Source of the DNA: Roseovarius amoyensis
GTDB lineage: Bacteria > Pseudomonadota > Alphaproteobacteria > Rhodobacterales > Rhodobacteraceae
Assembly (NCBI RefSeq): GCF_003260265.1
Contig: NZ_QITQ01000027.1
Coordinates: forward strand, 1-32,584
Direction of reading: 5' to 3'
Length of the DNA stretch: 32,584 nucleotides
The stretch's first letter is position 1, and the number at the start of each line of letters is the position of its first letter. The notes beneath the pieces were generated by a model, which did not search any database, had not been told where the DNA came from, and saw only the letters and a program-made list of their open reading frames with translations. The position numbers and the translations under genes are program-made. Shown in pieces: positions 24,661 through 32,455 of the stretch.

Positions 24661-24716
24661 TGAATTATGATTCATAAGTCATTTTGATTGACAAGGCTCT
24701 CGTGCTTTAGCATGAT
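24661..24716 (+). promoter_or_regulatory. Shared operator and sigma70-type promoter, copy 3
   Basis: The palindrome TGAAT-TATG-ATTCA is at 24661-24674 and extends one more base each side (A...T). After four bases comes TCATTT (24679-24684). A -35 TTGACA (24688-24693) and a -10 CATGAT (24711-24716) are 17 bp apart. It drives the E1/E2 operon that ends with the TetR gene. A TetR bound at the palindrome would lie against the -35 box; repression is the simplest model. Confidence 0.78.
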
Positions 24717-24741
24717 CTCTATCAACAGAAGGAGACCCCCC

Positions 24742-25701
24742 ATGAAACTCGATGAGCTGGCGAGGCTTCATCGCCAGATGCTGGTGATCAGGCGCGCGGA
24801 GGAGCGGCTGCAAAAGCTGTTCGCAGACGGTCTTGTGCCGGGGTTCCTGCATCTGTCCATCGGGCAGGAAGCGGTGCCGGTCGGCGTATCTGAGGCCCTT
24901 ACGGATTGCGATACCGTGTCGTCAAACCACCGTGGCCACGGGCATACGTTGGCCAAGGGCGTGGACCTGAAAGGGTTCTTTGCGGAGATCCTGGGCAAGG
25001 CGACGGGTCTGTGCAAGGGCAGAGGCGGCTCTATGCACGTGGCGGACCTGAGCAAGGGGATGCTGGGCGCAAACGGCATCGTGGGGGCCGGCCTGCCGAT
25101 CACCACCGGCAGCGCCCTGGCGCTCAAGATGCAGGGGCAGGGGGCTGTCGCAGTGGTCTATTTCGGCGATGGCGCGCTGGCTGAAGGCGTGTTGCATGAA
25201 TGCCTGAACATCGCGGCGCTGTGGAAATTGCCCATCCTTTTTGTGTGCGAAAACAACGGCTGGTCAGAGTTCAGCCCGACCGAACGGCAGTTGGCGACAA
25301 GTCTCGACAAGCTGGCCAAGGCCTTTGGCATCAAATACTCTGCCGTCGACGGCAATGTGGTGGCCGATGTGGCGACCACATCGGCGCGGCTGGTCAAGGC
25401 GATGCGGAAAAACGCTGCACCAGCCGTTCTGGAATGCAGCACCACGCGGGTGCGCGGCCATTTCGAAGGCGACCGGCAGGATTACCGTGACGGCGACGAA
25501 ATTGCCGCCCTGTCCGAACGCGACCCGATACGCCTGAGCGCGACGGCAATGGCGCAGGCCGGCGGTACCCCTGAGATGCTGGCCGAGATCGCTGATGCGG
25601 TCGATGCCGAAATCGAAGCCGCAACACAGGCCGCGCTTGAGGCTCCATTGCCGAGCAGCGCCGATATTCTTACCGATGTTTACACTTCAGTGGCTGGATG
25701 A
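24742..25701 (+). CDS. 2-oxoacid (pyruvate/acetoin-type) dehydrogenase E1 subunit alpha
   Basis: This is the thiamine-diphosphate-binding subunit that decarboxylates a 2-oxo substrate in a multienzyme dehydrogenase. From the ATG at 24742 (with AGAAGGAGACC before it) the product is 319 residues, the short form seen in acetoin and bacterial pyruvate E1 alpha. Motifs are the SIGQEAVPVGV entry segment, NHRGHGHTLAKG, GRGGSMH, and the TPP-binding GDG (142-144) to NN (171-172) motif. A more upstream frame lacks a ribosome site. It is the first gene behind operator copy 3 and is 3 bp from E1 beta. Acetoin, pyruvate and a branched or aromatic 2-oxo acid are all possible substrates. Confidence 0.88.
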   Translation: MKLDELARLHRQMLVIRRAEERLQKLFADGLVPGFLHLSIGQEAVPVGVSEALTDCDTVSSNHRGHGHTLAKGVDLKGFFAEILGKATGLCKGRGGSMHVADLSKGMLGANGIVGAGLPITTGSALALKMQGQGAVAVVYFGDGALAEGVLHECLNIAALWKLPILFVCENNGWSEFSPTERQLATSLDKLAKAFGIKYSAVDGNVVADVATTSARLVKAMRKNAAPAVLECSTTRVRGHFEGDRQDYRDGDEIAALSERDPIRLSATAMAQAGGTPEMLAEIADAVDAEIEAATQAALEAPLPSSADILTDVYTSVAG

Positions 25702-25704
25702 ACG

Positions 25705-26688
25705 ATGCCTGAAACACGTTATATCAAAGCCGTCAATCAAGCCCTTGCAGATGCGATGGAGGCTGACCCAACGGTCTTTCTGATCGGCGAAGACATCGGC
25801 GCCGCTGGCGGTTCGTTCAAGGCGACCCGCAACCTGCTGGAGAAGTTTGGCCCTGAGCGCGTCTATGACTCGCCCATCTCCGAGGCGGCGATCACCGGCA
25901 TGGCCGTCGGCGCGGCGCTGACCGGAATGCGGCCCGTGGTGGAAATCATGTTCATGGATTTCACCACCCTGTCGATGGACATGCTGGTCAATCAGGCCGC
26001 CAAGGCACGGTCGATGTTCGGCGGTCAGGGGTCGGTTCCGATGGTTCTGCGCACGCCGCATGGCGGCGGGCTGAATGCCGGGCCGCAGCATTCGCAATGC
26101 CTGGAGGCCTGGTTCGCGCATGTGCCGGGGCTGCGCGTGGTCTGCCCCTCCAATCCCGCCGATGCCTACGGGCTGCTGCGGGCCGCCATCGACGATCCCG
26201 ACCCGGTGATCGTGGTCGAGAACAAGGCACTTTACGCCATGAAGGGCGATCTGCCCGACGCACCGGAGGACCGCGAGCGGATCGAGATCGGAAAGGGCCG
26301 AATTGTCCGGCCCGGGCGCGACGCCACCGTGGTGTCCTATGGTGCCGCCGTAGCCATGGCGGAAACCGCCGCCGAGACCATGGCCGAAGAGGGCATCGAG
26401 GTCGAAGTGATCGACCTGCGCTCGATTCAGCCATGGGATGAAAGCCTGGTTCTGGAGAGCCTGACGCGCACCCACAACCTTGTGGTTGCGCACGAGGCGG
26501 TGGAAGCCTTCGGCGTGGGCGCCGAGATCGTCGCCCGTATGGCCGACATCGGCTTTGACCAACTGGACGGGCCGATCCTTCGTGTCGGCGCGCCCTTTGC
26601 TCCGTCGCCATTCGGCAAGACACTGGAAGACGCCTATCGCCCCGACGCCAATCAAATCGTCGCGGCTCTCCGCCGGACGCTGGCCTAG
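25705..26688 (+). CDS. 2-oxoacid (pyruvate/acetoin-type) dehydrogenase E1 subunit beta
   Basis: This 327-residue protein is the partner of E1 alpha, contributing the second half of the TPP site. It shows VFLIGEDIGAAGGSFKATRN (about 24-43), the conserved YDSPISEAAITGMAVGAA with the TPP-contacting Glu near 60, and MVLRTPHGGGLNAGPQHSQ. The C-terminal transketolase domain contains VIDLRSIQPWDESLVLESLT and VVAHEAVEAFGVGAEI. The ATG at 25705 follows the alpha stop by 3 bases. It occurs as an alpha-beta pair, not the fused E1 of the classical pyruvate dehydrogenase. Confidence 0.9.
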   Translation: MPETRYIKAVNQALADAMEADPTVFLIGEDIGAAGGSFKATRNLLEKFGPERVYDSPISEAAITGMAVGAALTGMRPVVEIMFMDFTTLSMDMLVNQAAKARSMFGGQGSVPMVLRTPHGGGLNAGPQHSQCLEAWFAHVPGLRVVCPSNPADAYGLLRAAIDDPDPVIVVENKALYAMKGDLPDAPEDRERIEIGKGRIVRPGRDATVVSYGAAVAMAETAAETMAEEGIEVEVIDLRSIQPWDESLVLESLTRTHNLVVAHEAVEAFGVGAEIVARMADIGFDQLDGPILRVGAPFAPSPFGKTLEDAYRPDANQIVAALRRTLA

Positions 26689-26704
26689 TTCCAAGAGGAT
26701 TCAC

Positions 26705-27487
26705 ATGAGTAAGAACCCTATCCTTCTCGACGTGGAAAATGCGATTGCCACGATCACCATCAACCGCGCCGAAACGCTGAATGCGCTGGACGTGCCGACG
26801 ATCCGCGCCATGCACACTGTGCTGGACAAGGTGGAAACGGACCCCGATGTGCGGGTTCTCGTCTTTACCGGCGCGGGTCGCGCCTTCATTGCGGGGGGGG
26901 ACATCGCCGACCTGAACTCGCGCCAGGGGCTGGCGCATTACCAGGAGTTCGCCGAAGAGATCCACAATCTGTTCCGCCGCATCGAAACCTTTGACAAGCC
27001 CACGATCGGGGCGGTGAACGGATTTGCCCTTGGCGGCGGGACCGAGCTGTTGCTGGCGCTCGATATCCGCATCCTATCGGACAAGGCGAAACTGGGCCTG
27101 CCGGAAATCACCCTGGGGCTGTTTCCCGGCGCGGGCGGAACGCAGCGGATCATCCGGCAATTGCCGCTCTGCCGGGCGAAGGAAATCATGTACACCGGCG
27201 ACATGCTGACCCCTGAAGAGGCAGTCTCGGTCGGGCTGGCGAACCGCGTTGTCCCGCACGAGTCGCTGATGGACAGCGTCCGCGAGACCGCGGCCAAGAT
27301 CGCCCACAAGTCGCCTCTGGTCCTGAAACTTCTCAAACGCACGCTTTCCGATGGCGGCGACATGCCCCTGTCGTCCGCATTACGCCATGAACAGGCAATG
27401 ATCGGTCTGGTGCTGGACAGCTCGGACGCGCATGAGGGGTGCGGCGCCTTTCTGGAGAAGCGCGAAGCAACCTTCGAGGGACGCTAG
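26705..27487 (+). CDS. Enoyl-CoA hydratase/isomerase (crotonase family)
   Basis: This crotonase-fold enzyme usually adds water to trans-2-enoyl-CoA. The 260-residue product has the typical AFIAGGDIADL oxyanion-hole segment and both catalytic glutamates of true hydratases: E114 in GGGTELL and E134 in LPEITLGLFPGAGGTQR. Length and order are standard. The ATG at 26705 follows AAGAGGATTCAC. It sits between E1 beta and E2, an unusual place for a hydratase, and suggests that the oxoacid dehydrogenase and beta-oxidation enzymes serve one pathway. It is a second hydratase beside the MaoC-like enzyme, perhaps with opposite stereochemistry. Confidence 0.9.
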   Translation: MSKNPILLDVENAIATITINRAETLNALDVPTIRAMHTVLDKVETDPDVRVLVFTGAGRAFIAGGDIADLNSRQGLAHYQEFAEEIHNLFRRIETFDKPTIGAVNGFALGGGTELLLALDIRILSDKAKLGLPEITLGLFPGAGGTQRIIRQLPLCRAKEIMYTGDMLTPEEAVSVGLANRVVPHESLMDSVRETAAKIAHKSPLVLKLLKRTLSDGGDMPLSSALRHEQAMIGLVLDSSDAHEGCGAFLEKREATFEGR

Positions 27488-27489
27488 GC

Positions 27490-28785
27490 ATGACCGATCT
27501 CGTTATGCCAAAATTCGGTCTGACCATGACGGAGGGCTTGCTGACCGAATGGCATGTCGTTCCCGGTGCGGCGTTTAGCGCCGGCGATATCCTGTTCACG
27601 GTCGAGACTGAGAAGGTCGCCAATGAGGTGGAGGCAGAGGCCGACGGCGTACTGACCGAGATCATTGTGCCTGCGGGCGAAACCGTGCCGGTGGGCAGCC
27701 CGATCGCGCGGCTCGCGCAGGCGGGGGATGACGCCGGCAGCGCGAGCGAGGAGGCGCAGAGCCCACGCCTTGCCCCGGCTCCGGCCCCGGCGCCGGATAC
27801 GGAAGACGCCCCTTCGGCGCGCAAGTTGATGGCCGAACATGATCTGGCCCGCGAACAGGTCACTCCGACCGGGCGCAATGGCCGCGTGACCAAGGGCGAC
27901 GTGCTGCGCGTCATCGCGACGCCTCTGGCCCGGAGCATCGCGACGAAAGAGGGCCTGGATCTGCACAGGGTCGAGGGAACCGGCCCCATGGGGCGGATCA
28001 AGGCGCGTGACGTCGAGGGCGCGGCGCGTGTTCAGGCTGATCCCGCCATCCACCCCGATCCGGCCCATGCGCGCGAAATCGTCCCCGATGCGGTGCGGCT
28101 GGCCACTGCCCGGCGGGTCAGCGGGGCAAAGCGCGACATCCCGCATTTCTATGTTACGCATGAGGCAGAGCTAAGTGCCCTGACCGCGCTGCGCGCGCAG
28201 TTGAACGCCGATCCCGATGGGCCGCGGGTCACTGTCACGCATATGCTGATCCGGGCGCTGGGTGTGGTTTTGACCGAACATCCCGCGATGAACCGCATCT
28301 GGGCCGGCGATCATATCATCGCCTTCAGCCAGGTGGATATCGGCATGGTCACGCAAACGCCGGATGGGCTGCGCATCCCGGTTATCCGCGATGCCGGCGG
28401 GGCCACGCTGGACGGTATTGCAACCCAGGCGCGGGATCTGGCCGCGCGCGCCCGCAGCGGCGAGCTGGGAGCCTCGGATGTGGGCGGCGGGGTGATCTCG
28501 ATCTCGAATGTCGGGATGATGGGCGTCACCTCTTTGACACCAATCATCAACCCGCCGAATGCGATGATCCTGGGTGTTGGTGCCGAACGCCAACTGTTTC
28601 GCCCTGACGAAAACGGCGCACCCGCTCTGCGCCGTGAGCTGACCCTGACGCTGGCCTGCGATCACCGCATCATCGACGGGGCCGACGCCGCCACGTTCCT
28701 GGCCGAACTTGTTGCCCTTCTGGAAACGCCATTGCGCCTGCTCCGCCCCGCGCGCGGCACCGCCGACTCAAACGCCGGAGACTGA
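27490..28785 (+). CDS. Dihydrolipoyl acyltransferase E2 with two predicted E3/E1-binding domains
   Basis: This is the lipoyl-bearing core of the multienzyme complex. The 431-residue product has a lipoyl domain (1-78) with the lipoylated Lys at 42 in VETEKVANE, an Ala/Pro linker (about 92-108), and then two peripheral-subunit-binding-like domains in tandem. The first is at about 108-142 (PSARKLMAEH to GRVTKGDV), the second at about 144-177 (PLARSIATKEG to GRIKARDVEG). The catalytic domain begins at about 200, with HFYVTHEAEL and a final DHRIIDGADAATFL. Two such domains are unusual; most E2s carry one. The ATG at 27490 overlaps nothing and follows the hydratase stop by 2 bases. No E3 dihydrolipoamide dehydrogenase is encoded nearby. 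Confidence 0.9.
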   Translation: MTDLVMPKFGLTMTEGLLTEWHVVPGAAFSAGDILFTVETEKVANEVEAEADGVLTEIIVPAGETVPVGSPIARLAQAGDDAGSASEEAQSPRLAPAPAPAPDTEDAPSARKLMAEHDLAREQVTPTGRNGRVTKGDVLRVIATPLARSIATKEGLDLHRVEGTGPMGRIKARDVEGAARVQADPAIHPDPAHAREIVPDAVRLATARRVSGAKRDIPHFYVTHEAELSALTALRAQLNADPDGPRVTVTHMLIRALGVVLTEHPAMNRIWAGDHIIAFSQVDIGMVTQTPDGLRIPVIRDAGGATLDGIATQARDLAARARSGELGASDVGGGVISISNVGMMGVTSLTPIINPPNAMILGVGAERQLFRPDENGAPALRRELTLTLACDHRIIDGADAATFLAELVALLETPLRLLRPARGTADSNAGD

Positions 28786-28786
28786 G

Positions 28787-29959
28787 ATGGATTTTACACT
28801 TAACGACGAACAGAAGCTGATGATCGAGACGGCCCGCAAGGTAGGCGAGGCTTTCGGCCCCGATTACTGGCGGGAGAAGGACGCCAACAAGTCCTTCCCC
28901 TCGGAATGCTGGCAGGCGATCTGCGAAGCCGGCCTGTCCGGCGCCATGCTGCCCGAGGAACTGGGCGGCGTAGGTCTGGGCATGGTCGAAGTCGCGTTGA
29001 TCATCGAGGAACTCTGCGCTGGTGGCGCTGGGGCGACCTTGGCGCAGGTCTTCATGCTCAACCCGATCTTTGGCGGCGTATCGGTGGCGAAGTACGGCAC
29101 CGATCAGATGAAGCGTGAGTGGTTGCCGAAGATGTGCAGCGGCGAGATGCAGTTCTGCATGGCCCTGACCGAACCCGACGCGGGCAGCAATTCGCTTGAA
29201 ATGCGCGCGACGGCGGTGGCCGAGGCGGACGGGTGGCGACTGAATGGCCAGAAAATCTGGATCACCGGGGTGCCGCAATCGCACAAGATGCTGGTAGGAG
29301 CCCGCACCACGCCCATCGACAAGGCCGCCAAAAAGACCCTTGGCATAAGCCTGTTCATGATCGACACCGACCGCGAAGGCGTCAGTCATACCCCGATCGA
29401 CAAGCTGGGGACGAATACGCTCCCCTCAAGCCAGGTCTATTTCGACAATGTGCACGTCCGCGCCGACGAGCTTATCGGCGATCTGGACAAGGGTTGGTAT
29501 CAGTTGCTGGACGTGCTGAACACCGAACGCATTGTCACCACCGCGGGCCTGATCGGTGCGGGGCGGCTGGCGGTCAGGCTGGGCGTGGATTATGCCAAGG
29601 AGCGTCAGGTCTTTGGCGGGACCCCCATCGGGGCCTATCAGGCGATCCAGTTCCCGCTGGCGCAGCACTGGGCGGAACTTGAGGCTGCAAAGTTGTTGAA
29701 TCTGAAGGCCGCTTCGCTATTCGATCAAGATCTGTCGTTCGGGTCGGAAAGCAACGCTGCTAAACTGCTGGCCTCGCAGGCCGCATCCGCGGTCGCGGAG
29801 CGTGCGATGCAGGTGATGGGCGGTATGGGCTTTTCCAAGGAAATGCATGTTGAACGCCTGTGGCGTGATGCGCGGCTGTTCCGCTTTGCCCCTGTCTCCG
29901 AAGAAATGATCCTGAACTATATCGCGACGACCAACTTGGACTTGCCGCGTTCGTACTGA
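28787..29959 (+). CDS. Acyl-CoA dehydrogenase (third of three)
   Basis: This 390-residue flavoenzyme belongs to the acyl-CoA dehydrogenase family. The MALTEPDAGSNSLEM signature (about 125-139), NGQKIWITG and QVMGGMGFSKEMHVERLWRD segments are clear. Its C-terminus reads RFAPVSEEMILNYIATTNL, without a YEG glutamate. NTERI near 247 gives the helix-G glutamate. It starts one base after the E2 stop, so it is co-translated with the oxoacid dehydrogenase genes and is part of the operator-copy-3 operon. It probably oxidises a short or branched acyl-CoA produced by that complex. Confidence 0.89.
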   Translation: MDFTLNDEQKLMIETARKVGEAFGPDYWREKDANKSFPSECWQAICEAGLSGAMLPEELGGVGLGMVEVALIIEELCAGGAGATLAQVFMLNPIFGGVSVAKYGTDQMKREWLPKMCSGEMQFCMALTEPDAGSNSLEMRATAVAEADGWRLNGQKIWITGVPQSHKMLVGARTTPIDKAAKKTLGISLFMIDTDREGVSHTPIDKLGTNTLPSSQVYFDNVHVRADELIGDLDKGWYQLLDVLNTERIVTTAGLIGAGRLAVRLGVDYAKERQVFGGTPIGAYQAIQFPLAQHWAELEAAKLLNLKAASLFDQDLSFGSESNAAKLLASQAASAVAERAMQVMGGMGFSKEMHVERLWRDARLFRFAPVSEEMILNYIATTNLDLPRSY

Positions 29960-29999
29960 CGCGCCTGTCTGTCTTTGCTCTACTACCCAGGAGTCAATC

Positions 30000-31502
30000 A
30001 TGCTGAACCTGTCGGCACAGTTAAGCTTTCATGCCCGGACCCGTCCACAGGCCGAGGCGCTGATCTACGGCGAGTCGCGGCTGGACTGGTCTACGCTGGA
30101 ACAGCGGGTCCACCAGCTGGCAGGGGGGCTCAGCGCGCGCGGGATCGGGGCCGACAGCATCGTGGGACTGGTGATGAAGAACTCATCCGCCTTCATCGAG
30201 CTGATCTACGCCCTGTCCCATGTCGGTGCTGTCTGTCTGCCGATGAACTTTCGCCTGTCGGGAGAGGAAATCGCCTATATCGCCAATCACGCCGGCGTGG
30301 CTATGGTCGTGGCAGACGCCGAATTCTCGGCGGTTCTGGAAGGGCTTGACCAGCCCGTCCTGATTCTGGACACGGCCGCGCAAACGGATCCCCGTCAGGC
30401 CTTGAGCGGCGATCCGTTGGTCACGCCGCATCCTCGGGCGGGCGACGATCTGATGCGGCTGATGTATACCTCGGGCACGACGGACCGGCCCAAGGGGGTG
30501 ACTCACACCTACGACAATTTCCATTACAAGAACATGGATATGATCCTGTCAATGCATCTGACGGCGCAGGACCGGCTGTGCATGGTGGGCCCCTTGTATC
30601 ATGTCGGCGCCTGCGATCTGCCGGGGATGGGGGTGCATATGATAGGTGGAACGCTGGTTGTGCTGAGGGATTTCGATGCGCGACAAGTCGTGGAAACCAT
30701 TGCGCGCGAACGGATCACCGGCATCTGGCTGGCCCCGGTGATGACCAGCGGAATTCTGGCGCTGGCGCGCGACGACCTGCCGGACCTGACCACGCTGCGC
30801 TGGTGTATCGGGGGCGGAGACCGCACGCCCGAAGCCCGCATCCGCGACTTCGGCAGCGTGTTTCCGAATGGGCGGTATGTGGATGGCTACGGTATGACCG
30901 AGACCGTTTCGGGTGACACGTTGATGGAACCGGGCCGCGAAATCGAGAAGATCGGTTCGGTCGGGCGGCCGGTCAGCATGGTCGAGCTGGAAATCCGCGA
31001 CGATAACGGCACCAGCCTGCCCGCCGGGGCCGTGGGCGAGATCTGCATGCGCGGACCGAAGGTCACGAATGGCTATTGGAGAGACCCCGAGCGCACAGCC
31101 GCCGCCATGCACCCGGACGGATTTCTGCGGTCGGGCGATATGGGCTATCTCGATCCGGATGGGTTTCTGTTTCTGACCGACCGTAAGAAGGACATGATTA
31201 TTTCCGGCGGCGAGAATATTGCATCTTCCGAACTGGAAAGGGTATTATTCCTGATGCCGCAGGTCGAAGACGTTGCGGTGATCGCCAAGCCCGATGAAAA
31301 ATGGGGTGAGGTGCCAATGGCCGTGATCGTCCCGCAAGCCGGGCAAACATTGACAATGGAGGAACTGGACGTTTTTTGCCGCAGCCATCTGGCCGGATTC
31401 AAATGTCCCAAGGACATGAAGCTGGTCTCGGCGCTGCCACGAAATCCCTCCGGTAAAATTCTCAAGCGCGTGCTGAGGGATGAAGTCCTGAAAGACCTTT
31501 GA
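30000..31502 (+). CDS. AMP-forming acyl-CoA synthetase
   Basis: This 500-residue enzyme activates a carboxylic acid with ATP and CoA. Complete adenylation motifs are present: P-loop YTSGTTDRPKG (156-166), GYGMTE (296-301), RSGDMGYLDPDGFLFLTDRKKDMI (about 377-400), the SGGENIASSELE linker, and the catalytic lysine in PSGK (about 486). The ATG at 30000 follows CCAGGAGTCAATC. The gene is sixth in the operator-copy-3 operon, directly upstream of the TetR gene. A decayed copy of its C-terminal third lies at 8521-9142 behind a copy of the same operator. The acid is unknown; the family includes medium-chain, branched and aromatic acid ligases. Confidence 0.9.
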   Translation: MLNLSAQLSFHARTRPQAEALIYGESRLDWSTLEQRVHQLAGGLSARGIGADSIVGLVMKNSSAFIELIYALSHVGAVCLPMNFRLSGEEIAYIANHAGVAMVVADAEFSAVLEGLDQPVLILDTAAQTDPRQALSGDPLVTPHPRAGDDLMRLMYTSGTTDRPKGVTHTYDNFHYKNMDMILSMHLTAQDRLCMVGPLYHVGACDLPGMGVHMIGGTLVVLRDFDARQVVETIARERITGIWLAPVMTSGILALARDDLPDLTTLRWCIGGGDRTPEARIRDFGSVFPNGRYVDGYGMTETVSGDTLMEPGREIEKIGSVGRPVSMVELEIRDDNGTSLPAGAVGEICMRGPKVTNGYWRDPERTAAAMHPDGFLRSGDMGYLDPDGFLFLTDRKKDMIISGGENIASSELERVLFLMPQVEDVAVIAKPDEKWGEVPMAVIVPQAGQTLTMEELDVFCRSHLAGFKCPKDMKLVSALPRNPSGKILKRVLRDEVLKDL

Positions 31503-31519
31503 CTACCCTAGGAGAGCCT

Positions 31520-32173
31520 GTGACGAACCAGAAAGCCCCCCCTACAGCGGAGACGGATCCCCGGGCGTTCAGACAGCATCGCAAGAAGGCCAGACTGACG
31601 CGGGGCGAAAAGGCGCAAAAGACCTATCGCAATCTGATGGATGCGGCGGCGAAGATCGTCGGTGAACTTGGCTACGCCGCCACCTCAATCGCCAAGGTGA
31701 CGGAGGCGGCGGGCGTTGCCCACGGCACGTTCTACAACTATTTCAAGGATCGGCAGGCGCTGTTTGATGTGCTGCTGCCCTATGTCGGCCAGCAAATGAC
31801 CGACCAGATCACGGAAGATCTGACCCATGTCGGCAACGGGATCGAACGCGAAATCGGCAGGTTCCGGGCGTATTGCGACTATCTCAAGTCGAATCCCGGT
31901 TTCTACCGGGTTCTCTACGAGGCCGAGGTATTCGCTCCGGTCGCCCACGAAGCCCATATTCAGCGGCTGAGCGACGGCTATCAACGCGCGCTGAAACGCG
32001 CCATGGATGCCGGCGATCTCCGCCAGATGTCCGATGACGAACTGGCAACCATTGCGGCCATCTTGCTTGGCGCGCGCGCCTATGTCTCGATGCAGCACAA
32101 AAACACCGGCGACGTCCCGGAATCGGCAGTGCAGGCCTATGCCGGCCTCGTGCGGCACGGCCTGTTTCTTTAG
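31520..32173 (+). CDS. TetR-family transcriptional regulator
   Basis: This DNA-binding regulator has an N-terminal TetR helix-turn-helix (about residues 35-80: YRNLMDAAAKIVGELGYAA, TSIAKVTEAAGVAHGTFYNYFKDR), followed by an all-helical ligand and dimer domain of about 135 residues. The GTG at 31520 with TAGGAGAG upstream is preferred; a TTG at 31499 that overlaps the ligase stop has no ribosome site. The length of 217 residues is normal. It is the last gene of the operator-copy-3 operon. It is the only regulator in the window and the simplest candidate for binding all three operator copies, presumably released by an acyl-CoA or the free acid. Autoregulation through operon readthrough would follow. 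Confidence 0.9.
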   Translation: MTNQKAPPTAETDPRAFRQHRKKARLTRGEKAQKTYRNLMDAAAKIVGELGYAATSIAKVTEAAGVAHGTFYNYFKDRQALFDVLLPYVGQQMTDQITEDLTHVGNGIEREIGRFRAYCDYLKSNPGFYRVLYEAEVFAPVAHEAHIQRLSDGYQRALKRAMDAGDLRQMSDDELATIAAILLGARAYVSMQHKNTGDVPESAVQAYAGLVRHGLFL

Positions 32174-32455
32174 ACTGGTTCTATTACAGCCCACCAGGCA
32201 GTTTGCAAATCCGTCAAGGTGTGGGGCTTTCTTTTGCAAGAACGAAGTTTCTTATCCGAGGGCCTCGTGATGGATAGCCCGCCTGAAGAACCTGTCGGGC
32301 CCTGGCAAACGGGATGTTGGTGGGAGAAAAAGTGTTCGTCGTCAGAGTTTCCGGGCCAGTTGGCGGCCTGAGCCAAAAGAGGGTCTGGCGCATCTGGTTG
32401 GTCTGATTATGCGGCGGATTTACGGTGAAGAAAGTGCCGGGTTTCGATGGTCTGT
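32174..32455. other. Intergenic region between the TetR gene and the IS3 end
   Basis: No complete gene is seen. An imperfect hairpin around 32189-32240 (AGCCCACC ... GTGTGGGGCT followed by TTCTTTT) may terminate the operon. The stretch 32375-32455 has the look of insertion-sequence or rearranged DNA, but no motif was identified. Confidence 0.35.
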
